From NCBI RefSeq assembly GCF_002286775.1, contig NZ_NSGJ01000006.1, positions 83,886 through 147,885 on the forward strand: a DNA stretch of 64,000 nt. Direction: 5' to 3'. Source of the stretch: Myroides sp. N17-2 (GTDB taxonomy: Bacteria; Bacteroidota; Bacteroidia; Flavobacteriales; Flavobacteriaceae). Positions 43,890 through 51,937 of this stretch are shown here, in pieces. Positions within the stretch are counted from its first letter, which is position 1. The number at the start of each line of letters is the position of its first letter. The notes beneath the pieces were generated by a model. It was not told the origin of the DNA. It did not search any database and saw nothing but the letters and a program-made list of their open reading frames with translations. The translations under genes were made by a program, and so were the position numbers.

Positions 43890-44579
43890 TTATAATAGTA
43901 TATTTCTTATTTCTGAAAGCTTAGTAATAGCAGTGAAGTTAGGATGTACAATCTCGTGATCTATATGCTCGTGCAGCCAAGTCGTGTGAAAAGGTACGTG
44001 TACTGCGTGCCCTCCTAATTCTAGTACAGGAAGCACATCAGATCTTAGTGAGTTACCTATCATGATAAACTCTTCAGGTTTGATATCAAGGCGCCCTAGA
44101 AGCTTCTGATAGTCTAGTTCTTCTTTATCAGTCATTACTTCGATGTGATGAAAGTAAGATCCTAAGCCAGATTTGTGAAGTTTTCTGTGTTGATCTTTAA
44201 GATCACCCTTAGTAGCAACTACAAGTTTATATTTTCCTTTAAGTTCTTTAAGAACATCTTCTACTTCATCTATTAGTTCAACAGGTTTGGTTAATAGATC
44301 TTTCCCAATAGAGATAATTCTAGAAATTACCTTGTGACTTACAGTGCCTTTAGATATGACTTCTGCAGCTTCTACCATAGACAAGGTAAAGCCTTTAATC
44401 CCATATCCATAAAGAGGTAGGTTATCTATTTGAGTTTTGAATAATATCTGTGAGATACTTTGGTGAGTTAGGTAATCCTCCATTAAGACGCAGAATTGTT
44501 TCTCTGCATCATTAAAGTAAGGTTCATTCACCCATAGGGTATCATCTGCATCAAAAGCAACTACTTTAAAAGGTTTCAT
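43890..44579 (-). CDS. HAD-family hydrolase
   Basis: 229 residues of the haloacid dehalogenase superfamily. Motif I is FDADDTLW (D10 nucleophile, D12). A helical cap occupies about 17-95. Motif II is the Thr of VVATKGD, the motif III Lys lies near residue 152, and motif IV is MIGNSLRSDVLPV (about 172-184). The arrangement resembles YjjG-type nucleotidases or phosphoglycolate phosphatases, so a small phosphate ester is the likely substrate. It is a lone gene convergent with the efflux operon. Confidence 0.87.
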   Translation of the reverse strand: MKPFKVVAFDADDTLWVNEPYFNDAEKQFCVLMEDYLTHQSISQILFKTQIDNLPLYGYGIKGFTLSMVEAAEVISKGTVSHKVISRIISIGKDLLTKPVELIDEVEDVLKELKGKYKLVVATKGDLKDQHRKLHKSGLGSYFHHIEVMTDKEELDYQKLLGRLDIKPEEFIMIGNSLRSDVLPVLELGGHAVHVPFHTTWLHEHIDHEIVHPNFTAITKLSEIRNILL

Positions 44580-44911
44580 ATTCTTGTTGTGTATTGTTTA
44601 TAAAGTAAAGATAAGGGATAAAGTTAGAAGGTGATAGAAGTTCTAATGCTAATTACAATCAGTTAAATTTTTTATGTTAATGCATTATTAAGGTTTGTTT
44701 AATAAAAGTAATTTTTTGTACAATTTAATTTTGATATTCTTGTTTTTGTTATTATTTAAAGTGTTTTTTTAGGTTAAAATAGTTGATAATTGTGGTGTGT
44801 TTGAGGTTTAAAAATGACTATTTGTGACTATTATTTGAATTTTATTATTCAATGTGTTTTTTCGTATTGTTTTTTGTCTATTTTTGGCAATGATAAAATA
44901 ATCTTAAAAGG
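44580..44911. other. AT-rich promoter region of the SusC/SusD operon
   Basis: 332 bases without a gene, strongly T-rich. TATTTTTG at 44879-44886 matches the -7 consensus, 26 bases before the start. No repeat was found. Confidence 0.45.
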
Positions 44912-47900
44912 ATGTTTATGAAATTAAAGCTTTACTTAACGTTTTCTATGCTTGTGTTAACAAGTGTAGTTTTTGCTCAGGCAAAAAAAACAATTACTGG
45001 AAGTGTTAAAGACACAGAAGGTTTACCTCTGATAGGAGCAACTATCGTTTTAGAAGGAACAGATTTTGGTACTAGTGCTGATGATAATGGTATTTTTACT
45101 ATTAGTGCTGGAGAGGGAGATGTTCTTGTTGTTTCTTATGTGTTTTATGAGACACAAAAAATTAGAATTACGTCTAAGACACACTATGATGTAAGATTGA
45201 AAGAAGATGGCCAAGTATTAGATGATGTTGTAGTTGTTGCTTATGGTACTTCAAGTAAAGAAGCTATAACAGGAGCTGTAGTACAGGTTGGATCTGACGC
45301 AATTGCAAAACGACCATCAACAAATGCTTTAGGAGCTTTAGAAGGTGCAGCAGCAGGTATTAGTGTTAATAATTCTTCAGGACAACCTGGTTCTGAGCCA
45401 GATATCCGTATTCGTGGATTTACTTCTTTGAGATCACAAGATGCAAATAGACCTTTAATTGTATTAGATGGTGCGCCGTATAACGGTAATATTTCAGATA
45501 TTAATCCTAGTGATATTGAAAATATGTCAGTCTTAAAAGATGCATCATCTTCTACACTATATGGAAGTAGAGCTTCGAATGGAGTTATTTTAATTACAAC
45601 TAAAAAAGGAAAAGGAAAAGGACAATTTAATGTAAGTGTTAAAAATGGTCTTTATAATAGAGCTACTAAGGAGTATGATACAATGGGTATTACTGATTTT
45701 ATGAATACTTCTTGGACTGGATATAGAAACAGTTTGATGGACTCTAAAACAACTATGGAACAAGCAAGTGCTATAGCTAATGAAAAGTTGATACCTAATT
45801 ACTTAGGGTTAAATATTTTTAATAGACCTGATAATCAATTGTTTGTTAATGGTAAATTAGACCCTAATGCTGAAATATTACAAGGTTATTTAGGAGATTT
45901 AGATTGGTATAAACCTGTTGAGAGAACTGGATACTACAGTGATGTTAATATGAATGGACGTGTGTCTAATGAAAAAGGAGGAGCATATTTTTCTGCTGGA
46001 TTATTAAATAATGATAGTTATTTTAAAAGTTCAGATTTCAAACGTTTTACAGGAAGAGTTAATGCGGATTATCAAGTTAAAGAATGGTTAAAGGTAGGAG
46101 GTAATATTTCTGCAACGCAATCGGAATCGCGTGGTGTAAATGCTGATCCAGATGCTGATGCTTCTTATACAAACCCATTTATGTTTGCTCGAAATATTGC
46201 TCCAATTTATCCTGTGCATTTACATGATAGAAAAACGGGTGAATATGTTTACGATGAATTGGGTAATATGATTTATGACAATGGAGATACAACACGTAAA
46301 CAATATATAGGACGTCATGTAATTTGGGAGAATGAATTAAATAGCCAAAAAACAATAAATACTACAGTTAATGGATCTTTTTTTGCAGACATTAAGTTCT
46401 TAGATGATTTTACATTCACATTAAGAGGTGATATGAATTTAAGAAATGAAGAGTCAAGAAAATATGATAATGCAATTGTTGGAGATGGAAAAGGTAACCA
46501 AGGTAGATCAAGAAGAGATACTTATAGATGGAAAACTTATACAGCCCAACAATTATTGAATTGGAATAAATCTTTTGGAGACCATGCATTAGAAGTATTA
46601 TTAGGTCATGAAAATTATAGTACTGAGAGAAATTATTTATATGGAATGAAGACAACTCAGACTTTCGCAGGAATGGATCATCTAATTAACTTTAATAATA
46701 CAAGTAATTTATATGATTATGAGACAATGTATCGTACAGAGGGATATTTATCTAGAGCAAAGTATAACTATGCTAATAAGTATTTTATAGAAGGGTCATT
46801 TAGAAGAGATGGTTCATCTAAATTTCAAAAAGATAATAGATGGGGTAATTTCTGGTCAGTAGGTGGAAGTTGGGTTCTTACTAATGAAGAGTTCTTTAAA
46901 ATAAAAGAGATAGATTATGCTAAACTTAGAGTTTCTTATGGAGAAGTAGGTAATGATAGAGGAGCGTCAACATATGCTTATCAAGACCTTTATAGTATTA
47001 GTAAAAATGGAGGAGAAACTGCTATATATAAATCACAAGCAGGTAATCCTGATTTACAATGGGAAACTTCATCTTCATTTAATATAGGTTTAGATGCAAA
47101 TGTATTCAAAAGAGCTAATTTTACTATTGAGTATTTTGATAAGAGTTCTCAAAATCTATTGTTTGATTTAAATATGCCTTTGTCATATGGTGCAACTACT
47201 ACTAGTAAAGCAGAAAGTGTTATTACAAGTAATGTAGGTTCAATCTCAAATAGAGGTATTGAATTGAGTGTGTCAGTAGATGTTATCAAAAATCAAGATT
47301 GGAAATGGAATGTTTCTGCTAATGCTACTTGGTTAAAGAACAAGATAACTGAATTGCCAGCAGAAAATAGAGAGAAAGGTATTATTTCAGGTACTATGAA
47401 ACGTATGGAAGGACGTAGTATTTACGACTTTTATATGTATCAATTTGTGGGTGTAGATCAGATGACAGGGAATGCCCTATATGAGATAGATTATGATAAG
47501 TATTATACAAGTGCTAGTAATGCTCAAACGGGAAAAACATTATTACCAACAGATTACTTAGTGAATATTAATGGTCAAGAATATACTACATATACTACAT
47601 ATGGTAGAAAAGATTGGTCTGGATCAGCTATTCCTAAAATGGAAGGAAGTTTCTCTACAAATGTATCATATAAGAACTTTAGTTTAGGAGCTTTGTTCAC
47701 GTATAGAATAGGAGGTAAAGTATTAGATTACTCTTATGTTGGGTTAATGTCACCTTCAGCTACTTCTCCTAAAACACTACACACAGATTTGTTAAATGCT
47801 TGGAATGGTGTACCAGAAGGTATGACAGCTAATTCTCCAAATCGTATTGATCCAAATGGAATTCCAGTTATAGATTTTGCTAGAAGTACATATACAACTT

Positions 47901-48151
47901 CGACAAGTAATAGATTTTTAAAAGATGGGTCTTATTTAACAGTTAAGAGTATTAATTTGAATTACGATTTCCCTTCTGATTTGACTAGAAAATTAGATGT
48001 TAGTTCAATTAGTATGAATTTAGGTATTGAGAATTTATATACTTTTACAAAATTAAGAGGAATGAATCCTCAACAAAGTTTTACTGGTATTATGTATAAT
48101 GCATATGTGCCGCCTAGAACAATTATTTTTGGTATTAATGTTGGGTTTTAA
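44912..48151 (+). CDS. SusC/RagA-family TonB-linked outer membrane protein
   Basis: 1079 residues. There is a signal peptide ending VVFAQ (about 1-23). An ATG two codons in (44918) is an equally good start. A carboxypeptidase-like domain follows (about 27-108, TGSVKDTEGLPLIGATI), then the SusC segment DDVVVVAYGTSSKEAITGAV and the plug with RIRGFTSLRSQDANRPLIVLDGAP and SVLKDASSSTLYGSRASNGVILITTKKG. A long barrel ends IIFGINVGF. It works with the SusD lipoprotein 16 bases downstream to bind and import a nutrient, usually an oligosaccharide or peptide. No glycoside hydrolase is nearby. Next downstream is a phosphatase. Confidence 0.95.
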   Translation: MFMKLKLYLTFSMLVLTSVVFAQAKKTITGSVKDTEGLPLIGATIVLEGTDFGTSADDNGIFTISAGEGDVLVVSYVFYETQKIRITSKTHYDVRLKEDGQVLDDVVVVAYGTSSKEAITGAVVQVGSDAIAKRPSTNALGALEGAAAGISVNNSSGQPGSEPDIRIRGFTSLRSQDANRPLIVLDGAPYNGNISDINPSDIENMSVLKDASSSTLYGSRASNGVILITTKKGKGKGQFNVSVKNGLYNRATKEYDTMGITDFMNTSWTGYRNSLMDSKTTMEQASAIANEKLIPNYLGLNIFNRPDNQLFVNGKLDPNAEILQGYLGDLDWYKPVERTGYYSDVNMNGRVSNEKGGAYFSAGLLNNDSYFKSSDFKRFTGRVNADYQVKEWLKVGGNISATQSESRGVNADPDADASYTNPFMFARNIAPIYPVHLHDRKTGEYVYDELGNMIYDNGDTTRKQYIGRHVIWENELNSQKTINTTVNGSFFADIKFLDDFTFTLRGDMNLRNEESRKYDNAIVGDGKGNQGRSRRDTYRWKTYTAQQLLNWNKSFGDHALEVLLGHENYSTERNYLYGMKTTQTFAGMDHLINFNNTSNLYDYETMYRTEGYLSRAKYNYANKYFIEGSFRRDGSSKFQKDNRWGNFWSVGGSWVLTNEEFFKIKEIDYAKLRVSYGEVGNDRGASTYAYQDLYSISKNGGETAIYKSQAGNPDLQWETSSSFNIGLDANVFKRANFTIEYFDKSSQNLLFDLNMPLSYGATTTSKAESVITSNVGSISNRGIELSVSVDVIKNQDWKWNVSANATWLKNKITELPAENREKGIISGTMKRMEGRSIYDFYMYQFVGVDQMTGNALYEIDYDKYYTSASNAQTGKTLLPTDYLVNINGQEYTTYTTYGRKDWSGSAIPKMEGSFSTNVSYKNFSLGALFTYRIGGKVLDYSYVGLMSPSATSPKTLHTDLLNAWNGVPEGMTANSPNRIDPNGIPVIDFARSTYTTSTSNRFLKDGSYLTVKSINLNYDFPSDLTRKLDVSSISMNLGIENLYTFTKLRGMNPQQSFTGIMYNAYVPPRTIIFGINVGF

Positions 48152-48167
48152 TTAAAAGTTTATAAAA

Positions 48168-49709
48168 ATGAAATATAGATATATAAAATATTTAGCCTTA
48201 GCTTCAGTATTAGCTTTAGGTTCTTGTAGTAGTGATTATTTGAATACCAATCCTACAGATTCTACTTCACCAGAAACTTTGTACAAGACAACTGAAAATA
48301 TTAAAATGGCTGTTAATGGTCTCGCTAAGACTATGACAATGCAACATTTGGGAGAGCAAGGATTTAACGGAGAAGGAACTATTAAAATGTATTATGGTGA
48401 GTATTCTGGTCAAAATTTTAGAGTTAATTTGCCAGGATGGGCAAATTTAATTAACGGATCGTTTTATGATAGTGTTGACTCTATTTATGACTATTATCCT
48501 TGGTATTATTATTATAAATTAATTGGTAATGCGAATGATATTTTAGCTTATATCGATAATGCTGAAGGACCTTTGTCTGAAAAAAAATATCTAAGAGCTC
48601 AAGCTCTTTCATATCGTGCATATGGTTATTTGATGTTAAATCAACTTTATGGTAATCGTTGGGTTGACTCAAATGGAGGTACTACAAAATCAGTTGTTTT
48701 GAGGTTAAGTATTAAAGATCCTAAAGATCTTTCAACCTCTACACTAAAAGAAGTTTATGATCAAGTATATAAAGATTTAGACGAGGCAATTACATTATTT
48801 AAGGAAGCTAGTTATACGCGTCCTGCAGGTAAGTTTTACTACATGGATGAATCTGTAGCACACGCTATTTATGCTCGTACAGCCGTTACTCGTCAAGATT
48901 ATTCTGTAGCGGAAAAGGAAGCTGAGTTGGCAAGAAAAAATTATGCATTAATGTCAGTATCTGATTATAAAAATGGTTTTGCTAATCCTAATAATGAGTG
49001 GATTTGGGGTAGTTTTGGAGCTTCAGATGAGCAATTACATTATTACTCTTATTACTCTTATTTAGCATATAATTCAAATGCGGGATCGGTTCGTAACTAT
49101 CCTAAGCGCATGGCAAAAGAATTATACGAAACTATACCTGTATCAGATATTAGACGGGACTTATTCTTAAACCCAAGTGGATACGATGTTAAGACATATA
49201 ATAATGAAACTGGCGTAGCTGTAGCTAAATCACCTTTAGATGTTGATGCTAGAGTTAAATTCCCAGCTTTACAAAAAGATGCTCTTGTTGCTGCATATAT
49301 GCAATTTAAGTTTAAAGCGAATGACCTTCCTGGAGTTGGTAATATGAATCACTTTAGAGCTTCTGAGATGTATTTTATAGAAGCAGAAGCAAAACATTTC
49401 TTAGGTAAAGATGGAGAAGCTGCTCAATTATTAGAGGAAGTTATTGCTAAATCAGGAAGAGATTCAAAATATACTTGTACTAAAACAGGAAATGCATTGT
49501 TTGAAGAAATTGTTAAGTATCGTGGTATTGAATTTTGGGGAGAAGGTCTTGATTGGTTCGATATGAAACGTTGGAATCGCTCTATCGTTCGTAAATTAGC
49601 TTCCGAAGGAGGTAATTATCCAAAGGAACTAGCAAAAACACTAAAACCGGATGAAACAGCAGCAAAGTGGACTTGGAAAATTCCTAATAAAGAAAATGAT
49701 TTTAAATAA
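48168..49709 (+). CDS. SusD/RagB-family nutrient-binding lipoprotein
   Basis: 513 residues with a lipoprotein signal ending at C20 (LALGSC-SSDYLN). The helical TPR-like SusD fold is evident: KYLRAQALSYRAYGYLMLNQLYGNRW, the pairs of helices around VAHAIYARTAVTRQDY, and the C-terminal FRASEMYFIEAEAKHFLG...EEIVKYRGIEFWGEGLDWFDMKRWNR, the strongest family signature. It caps the SusC barrel from outside. The rich Tyr content at about 100-120 and 285-300 may form an aromatic ligand platform. It is followed by a terminator and then repeat copy C. Confidence 0.95.
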   Translation: MKYRYIKYLALASVLALGSCSSDYLNTNPTDSTSPETLYKTTENIKMAVNGLAKTMTMQHLGEQGFNGEGTIKMYYGEYSGQNFRVNLPGWANLINGSFYDSVDSIYDYYPWYYYYKLIGNANDILAYIDNAEGPLSEKKYLRAQALSYRAYGYLMLNQLYGNRWVDSNGGTTKSVVLRLSIKDPKDLSTSTLKEVYDQVYKDLDEAITLFKEASYTRPAGKFYYMDESVAHAIYARTAVTRQDYSVAEKEAELARKNYALMSVSDYKNGFANPNNEWIWGSFGASDEQLHYYSYYSYLAYNSNAGSVRNYPKRMAKELYETIPVSDIRRDLFLNPSGYDVKTYNNETGVAVAKSPLDVDARVKFPALQKDALVAAYMQFKFKANDLPGVGNMNHFRASEMYFIEAEAKHFLGKDGEAAQLLEEVIAKSGRDSKYTCTKTGNALFEEIVKYRGIEFWGEGLDWFDMKRWNRSIVRKLASEGGNYPKELAKTLKPDETAAKWTWKIPNKENDFK

Positions 49710-49745
49710 ACTATTTATTATTAAAACAGAAGATTAGTTAGCAAT

Positions 49746-49772
49746 AAGACCGTTCAATTTGAACGGTCTTTT
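49746..49772 (+). terminator. Terminator of the SusC/SusD operon
   Basis: AAGACCGTTC and GAACGGTCTT pair around AATTT, followed by a short T-run. Confidence 0.87.
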
Positions 49773-49853
49773 GCATTTTTAGAAACACTAGTTATTAATA
49801 ACACTCAGTTAATCTACACATTAACTTGTTATACTATTTTTGACTAGGAATAC

Positions 49854-50014
49854 TTTAACCTAGAACTAGTAATAAACAGATAAACGAAAAGTAATTATAC
49901 AAGATAGGTCTGAATTAGTGACACAAGCATACTAGAGTATGTTTTTAGAGGTAATGAAAGAACTATGAAGTAGAATTGCTTTGTAGTCTTTGGTTAGCAC
50001 TAGTTTTGGGTTAG
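49854..50014 (+). repeat. 161 bp palindromic dispersed element, copy C
   Basis: Same element as at 5773-5933. The centre is CATACTAGAGTATG (49928-49941), with a changed middle AG but paired arms. The outer arms are the most different of the three: they carry ACTAGT on both sides where copy A has other sequence, yet still pair. It lies between the SusD terminator and the promoter of the alkaline phosphatase gene, inside the 414-base gap. Confidence 0.85.
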
Positions 50015-50070
50015 AATGTTAATATTGAAGTTTTTTGACGATTTTATGTTCATAAAGTCTTTGAGTTTAA

Positions 50071-50078
50071 TAGTTTTG
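50071..50078 (+). promoter_or_regulatory. Likely -7 element for pafA
   Basis: TAGTTTTG matches TANNTTTG, 46 bases before the start codon. Confidence 0.4.
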
Positions 50079-50123
50079 TAAACGAAGACCTTATAAGAAC
50101 ATATACTAACCTTAATTAAAGAG

Positions 50124-51776
50124 ATGAGAATCAAAACAACCTTATTTGCAGCAGTAGGCTGTATGTTATCAGTGTCAGCAATGGCAAGTGGAACATTACC
50201 GAAACCAAAACTAGTAGTAGGAGTAGTAGTTGACCAGATGAGATGGGATTACTTATATAAATACTATGATCGTTATTCAGATAATGGATTTAAACGTTTA
50301 TTAAACGAAGGATTTTCTAGTGAGAATACATATATTGACTATGTTCCAACATATACAGCTATAGGGCATAGTACTATCTATACAGGTAGTGTGCCAGCGA
50401 TACACGGTATTGCAGGGAATGACTTTATTATGCAAGCTACAGGAGAGAGCATGTACTGTACGCAAGATGACAGCGTAGTAGGAGTAGGCGGAGGAGCAGG
50501 TAAGATAGGAATGCAATCTCCTAAGAATCTATTGGTATCTACAGTAACTGATCAATTGAGATTAGCGACTAACTTCCAATCGAAAGTTGTAGGTATTGCT
50601 ATTAAAGACAGAGGAGGGATACTTCCAGCAGGACACTTTGCTAATGCAGCTTATTGGTTAGATGGTACTACTGGAGATTGGATTACAAGTACATATTATA
50701 TGAAGGATTTGCCTAAATGGGTAAAGTCTTTTAATAAAGAGAAACTTGCTGATAAATACTTTAAGAAAGGATGGAGCACACTATATCCTATCAAATCATA
50801 TGTATTGAGTATAGCAGATGATAATGTATATGAAGAGCCATTTAAAGGAGAAGATAAGCCTGTGTTTCCACGTGACTTAATGAAGTTAAAGAAAGACAAT
50901 GGTTATGATTTGATAAAAGCAACACCATTTGGTAACTCATTGACACTTGATTTCGCTAAGGCAGCTATAGACAGTGAAGACTTAGGAGCTAACCCTGCAG
51001 GAGTAACAGACTTCTTAGCAGTTAGTTTATCTTCTACTGATTATGTAGGACACCAATTTGCAATTAATTCTATTGAAGTAGAAGATACTTACTTAAGATT
51101 AGATGCTGATTTAGGAGAGTTTTTAAGCTATTTAGATAAGAAAGTAGGAAAAGGAAACTATACTTTATTCTTGACAGCTGACCATGGAGCGGCACATAAC
51201 CCTAAATATTTCCAAGATATTAAAGGTAACGCAGGATACTTTAATACTGCAGAAGCAAAGACAGTGTTGAATGATAAGTTAGAGAAGAAGTTTGGTCAAA
51301 AAGAAATCATTAAGAGTCTTACTAATTACCAAGTTCATTTAAATAATACTTTAATTGAAGAGAAAGATTTAGAAGAAGATGATATCAGAGAGTACATCGT
51401 AAGAGAGATGAAAAAACTTGAAGGTATTGCGTTCGTTACAGATATGGATAATGCTGCTACAGCTGCTATCCCTGCTAAAATCCGTGAGCGTATTGTCAAC
51501 GGATATAATATCAAGAGAAGTGGAGTTATTCAGTATATCTTAGAACCACAATGGTATAGTGGTAAGAAAGATAGCAAAGGAACTACTCATGGTACTTGGG
51601 GATCATATGACGCACATATTCCAGCAGTATTTATGGGATGGGGTGTTAAACCAGGAAAAACTACACGTGAGACACATATGACAGATATAGCACCAACTAT
51701 CGCTGAAATATTGAAAATAGAAGTTCCTAATGGAAACATTGGTACTCCTATACACGAGGCAGTAGAAGTAAAATAG
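50124..51776 (+). CDS. pafA: PafA-type alkaline phosphatase
   Basis: 550 residues with a signal peptide ending SAMAS (about 1-22), periplasmic or secreted. Metal ligand D37 (VVDQMRWDY), nucleophile T78 in PTYTAIGH, N99 in AGNDF, and K161 and R163 in IKDRG match T79, N100, K162 and R164 of the characterised Elizabethkingia PafA, offset by one. The Lys/Arg pair marks a phosphate monoesterase rather than a diesterase such as NPP. The second metal site has TADHGAAHNP (about 351) and a terminal TTHGTWGSYDAHIP. PafA releases phosphate from many organic esters and in flavobacteria may be made independently of phosphate supply. Confidence 0.95.
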   Translation: MRIKTTLFAAVGCMLSVSAMASGTLPKPKLVVGVVVDQMRWDYLYKYYDRYSDNGFKRLLNEGFSSENTYIDYVPTYTAIGHSTIYTGSVPAIHGIAGNDFIMQATGESMYCTQDDSVVGVGGGAGKIGMQSPKNLLVSTVTDQLRLATNFQSKVVGIAIKDRGGILPAGHFANAAYWLDGTTGDWITSTYYMKDLPKWVKSFNKEKLADKYFKKGWSTLYPIKSYVLSIADDNVYEEPFKGEDKPVFPRDLMKLKKDNGYDLIKATPFGNSLTLDFAKAAIDSEDLGANPAGVTDFLAVSLSSTDYVGHQFAINSIEVEDTYLRLDADLGEFLSYLDKKVGKGNYTLFLTADHGAAHNPKYFQDIKGNAGYFNTAEAKTVLNDKLEKKFGQKEIIKSLTNYQVHLNNTLIEEKDLEEDDIREYIVREMKKLEGIAFVTDMDNAATAAIPAKIRERIVNGYNIKRSGVIQYILEPQWYSGKKDSKGTTHGTWGSYDAHIPAVFMGWGVKPGKTTRETHMTDIAPTIAEILKIEVPNGNIGTPIHEAVEVK

Positions 51777-51796
51777 TTATTATTCAATAAAATATC

Positions 51797-51831
51797 AAAA
51801 GTCGCTTACATGATGTAGGCGACTTTTTTTG
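51797..51831 (+). terminator. Terminator of pafA
   Basis: AAAAGTCGCTTACA and TGTAGGCGACTTTT pair with one wobble around a 3-base loop, then T-run. Confidence 0.88.
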
Positions 51832-51937
51832 TTTCTTATCAAATAAGTATACTGCTACATAATTTAGATTGAATTTTAATAAAGGAGTATGAAATATATT
51901 TTATAGATTTGGAACATAGACACAAAAACACCTATCG

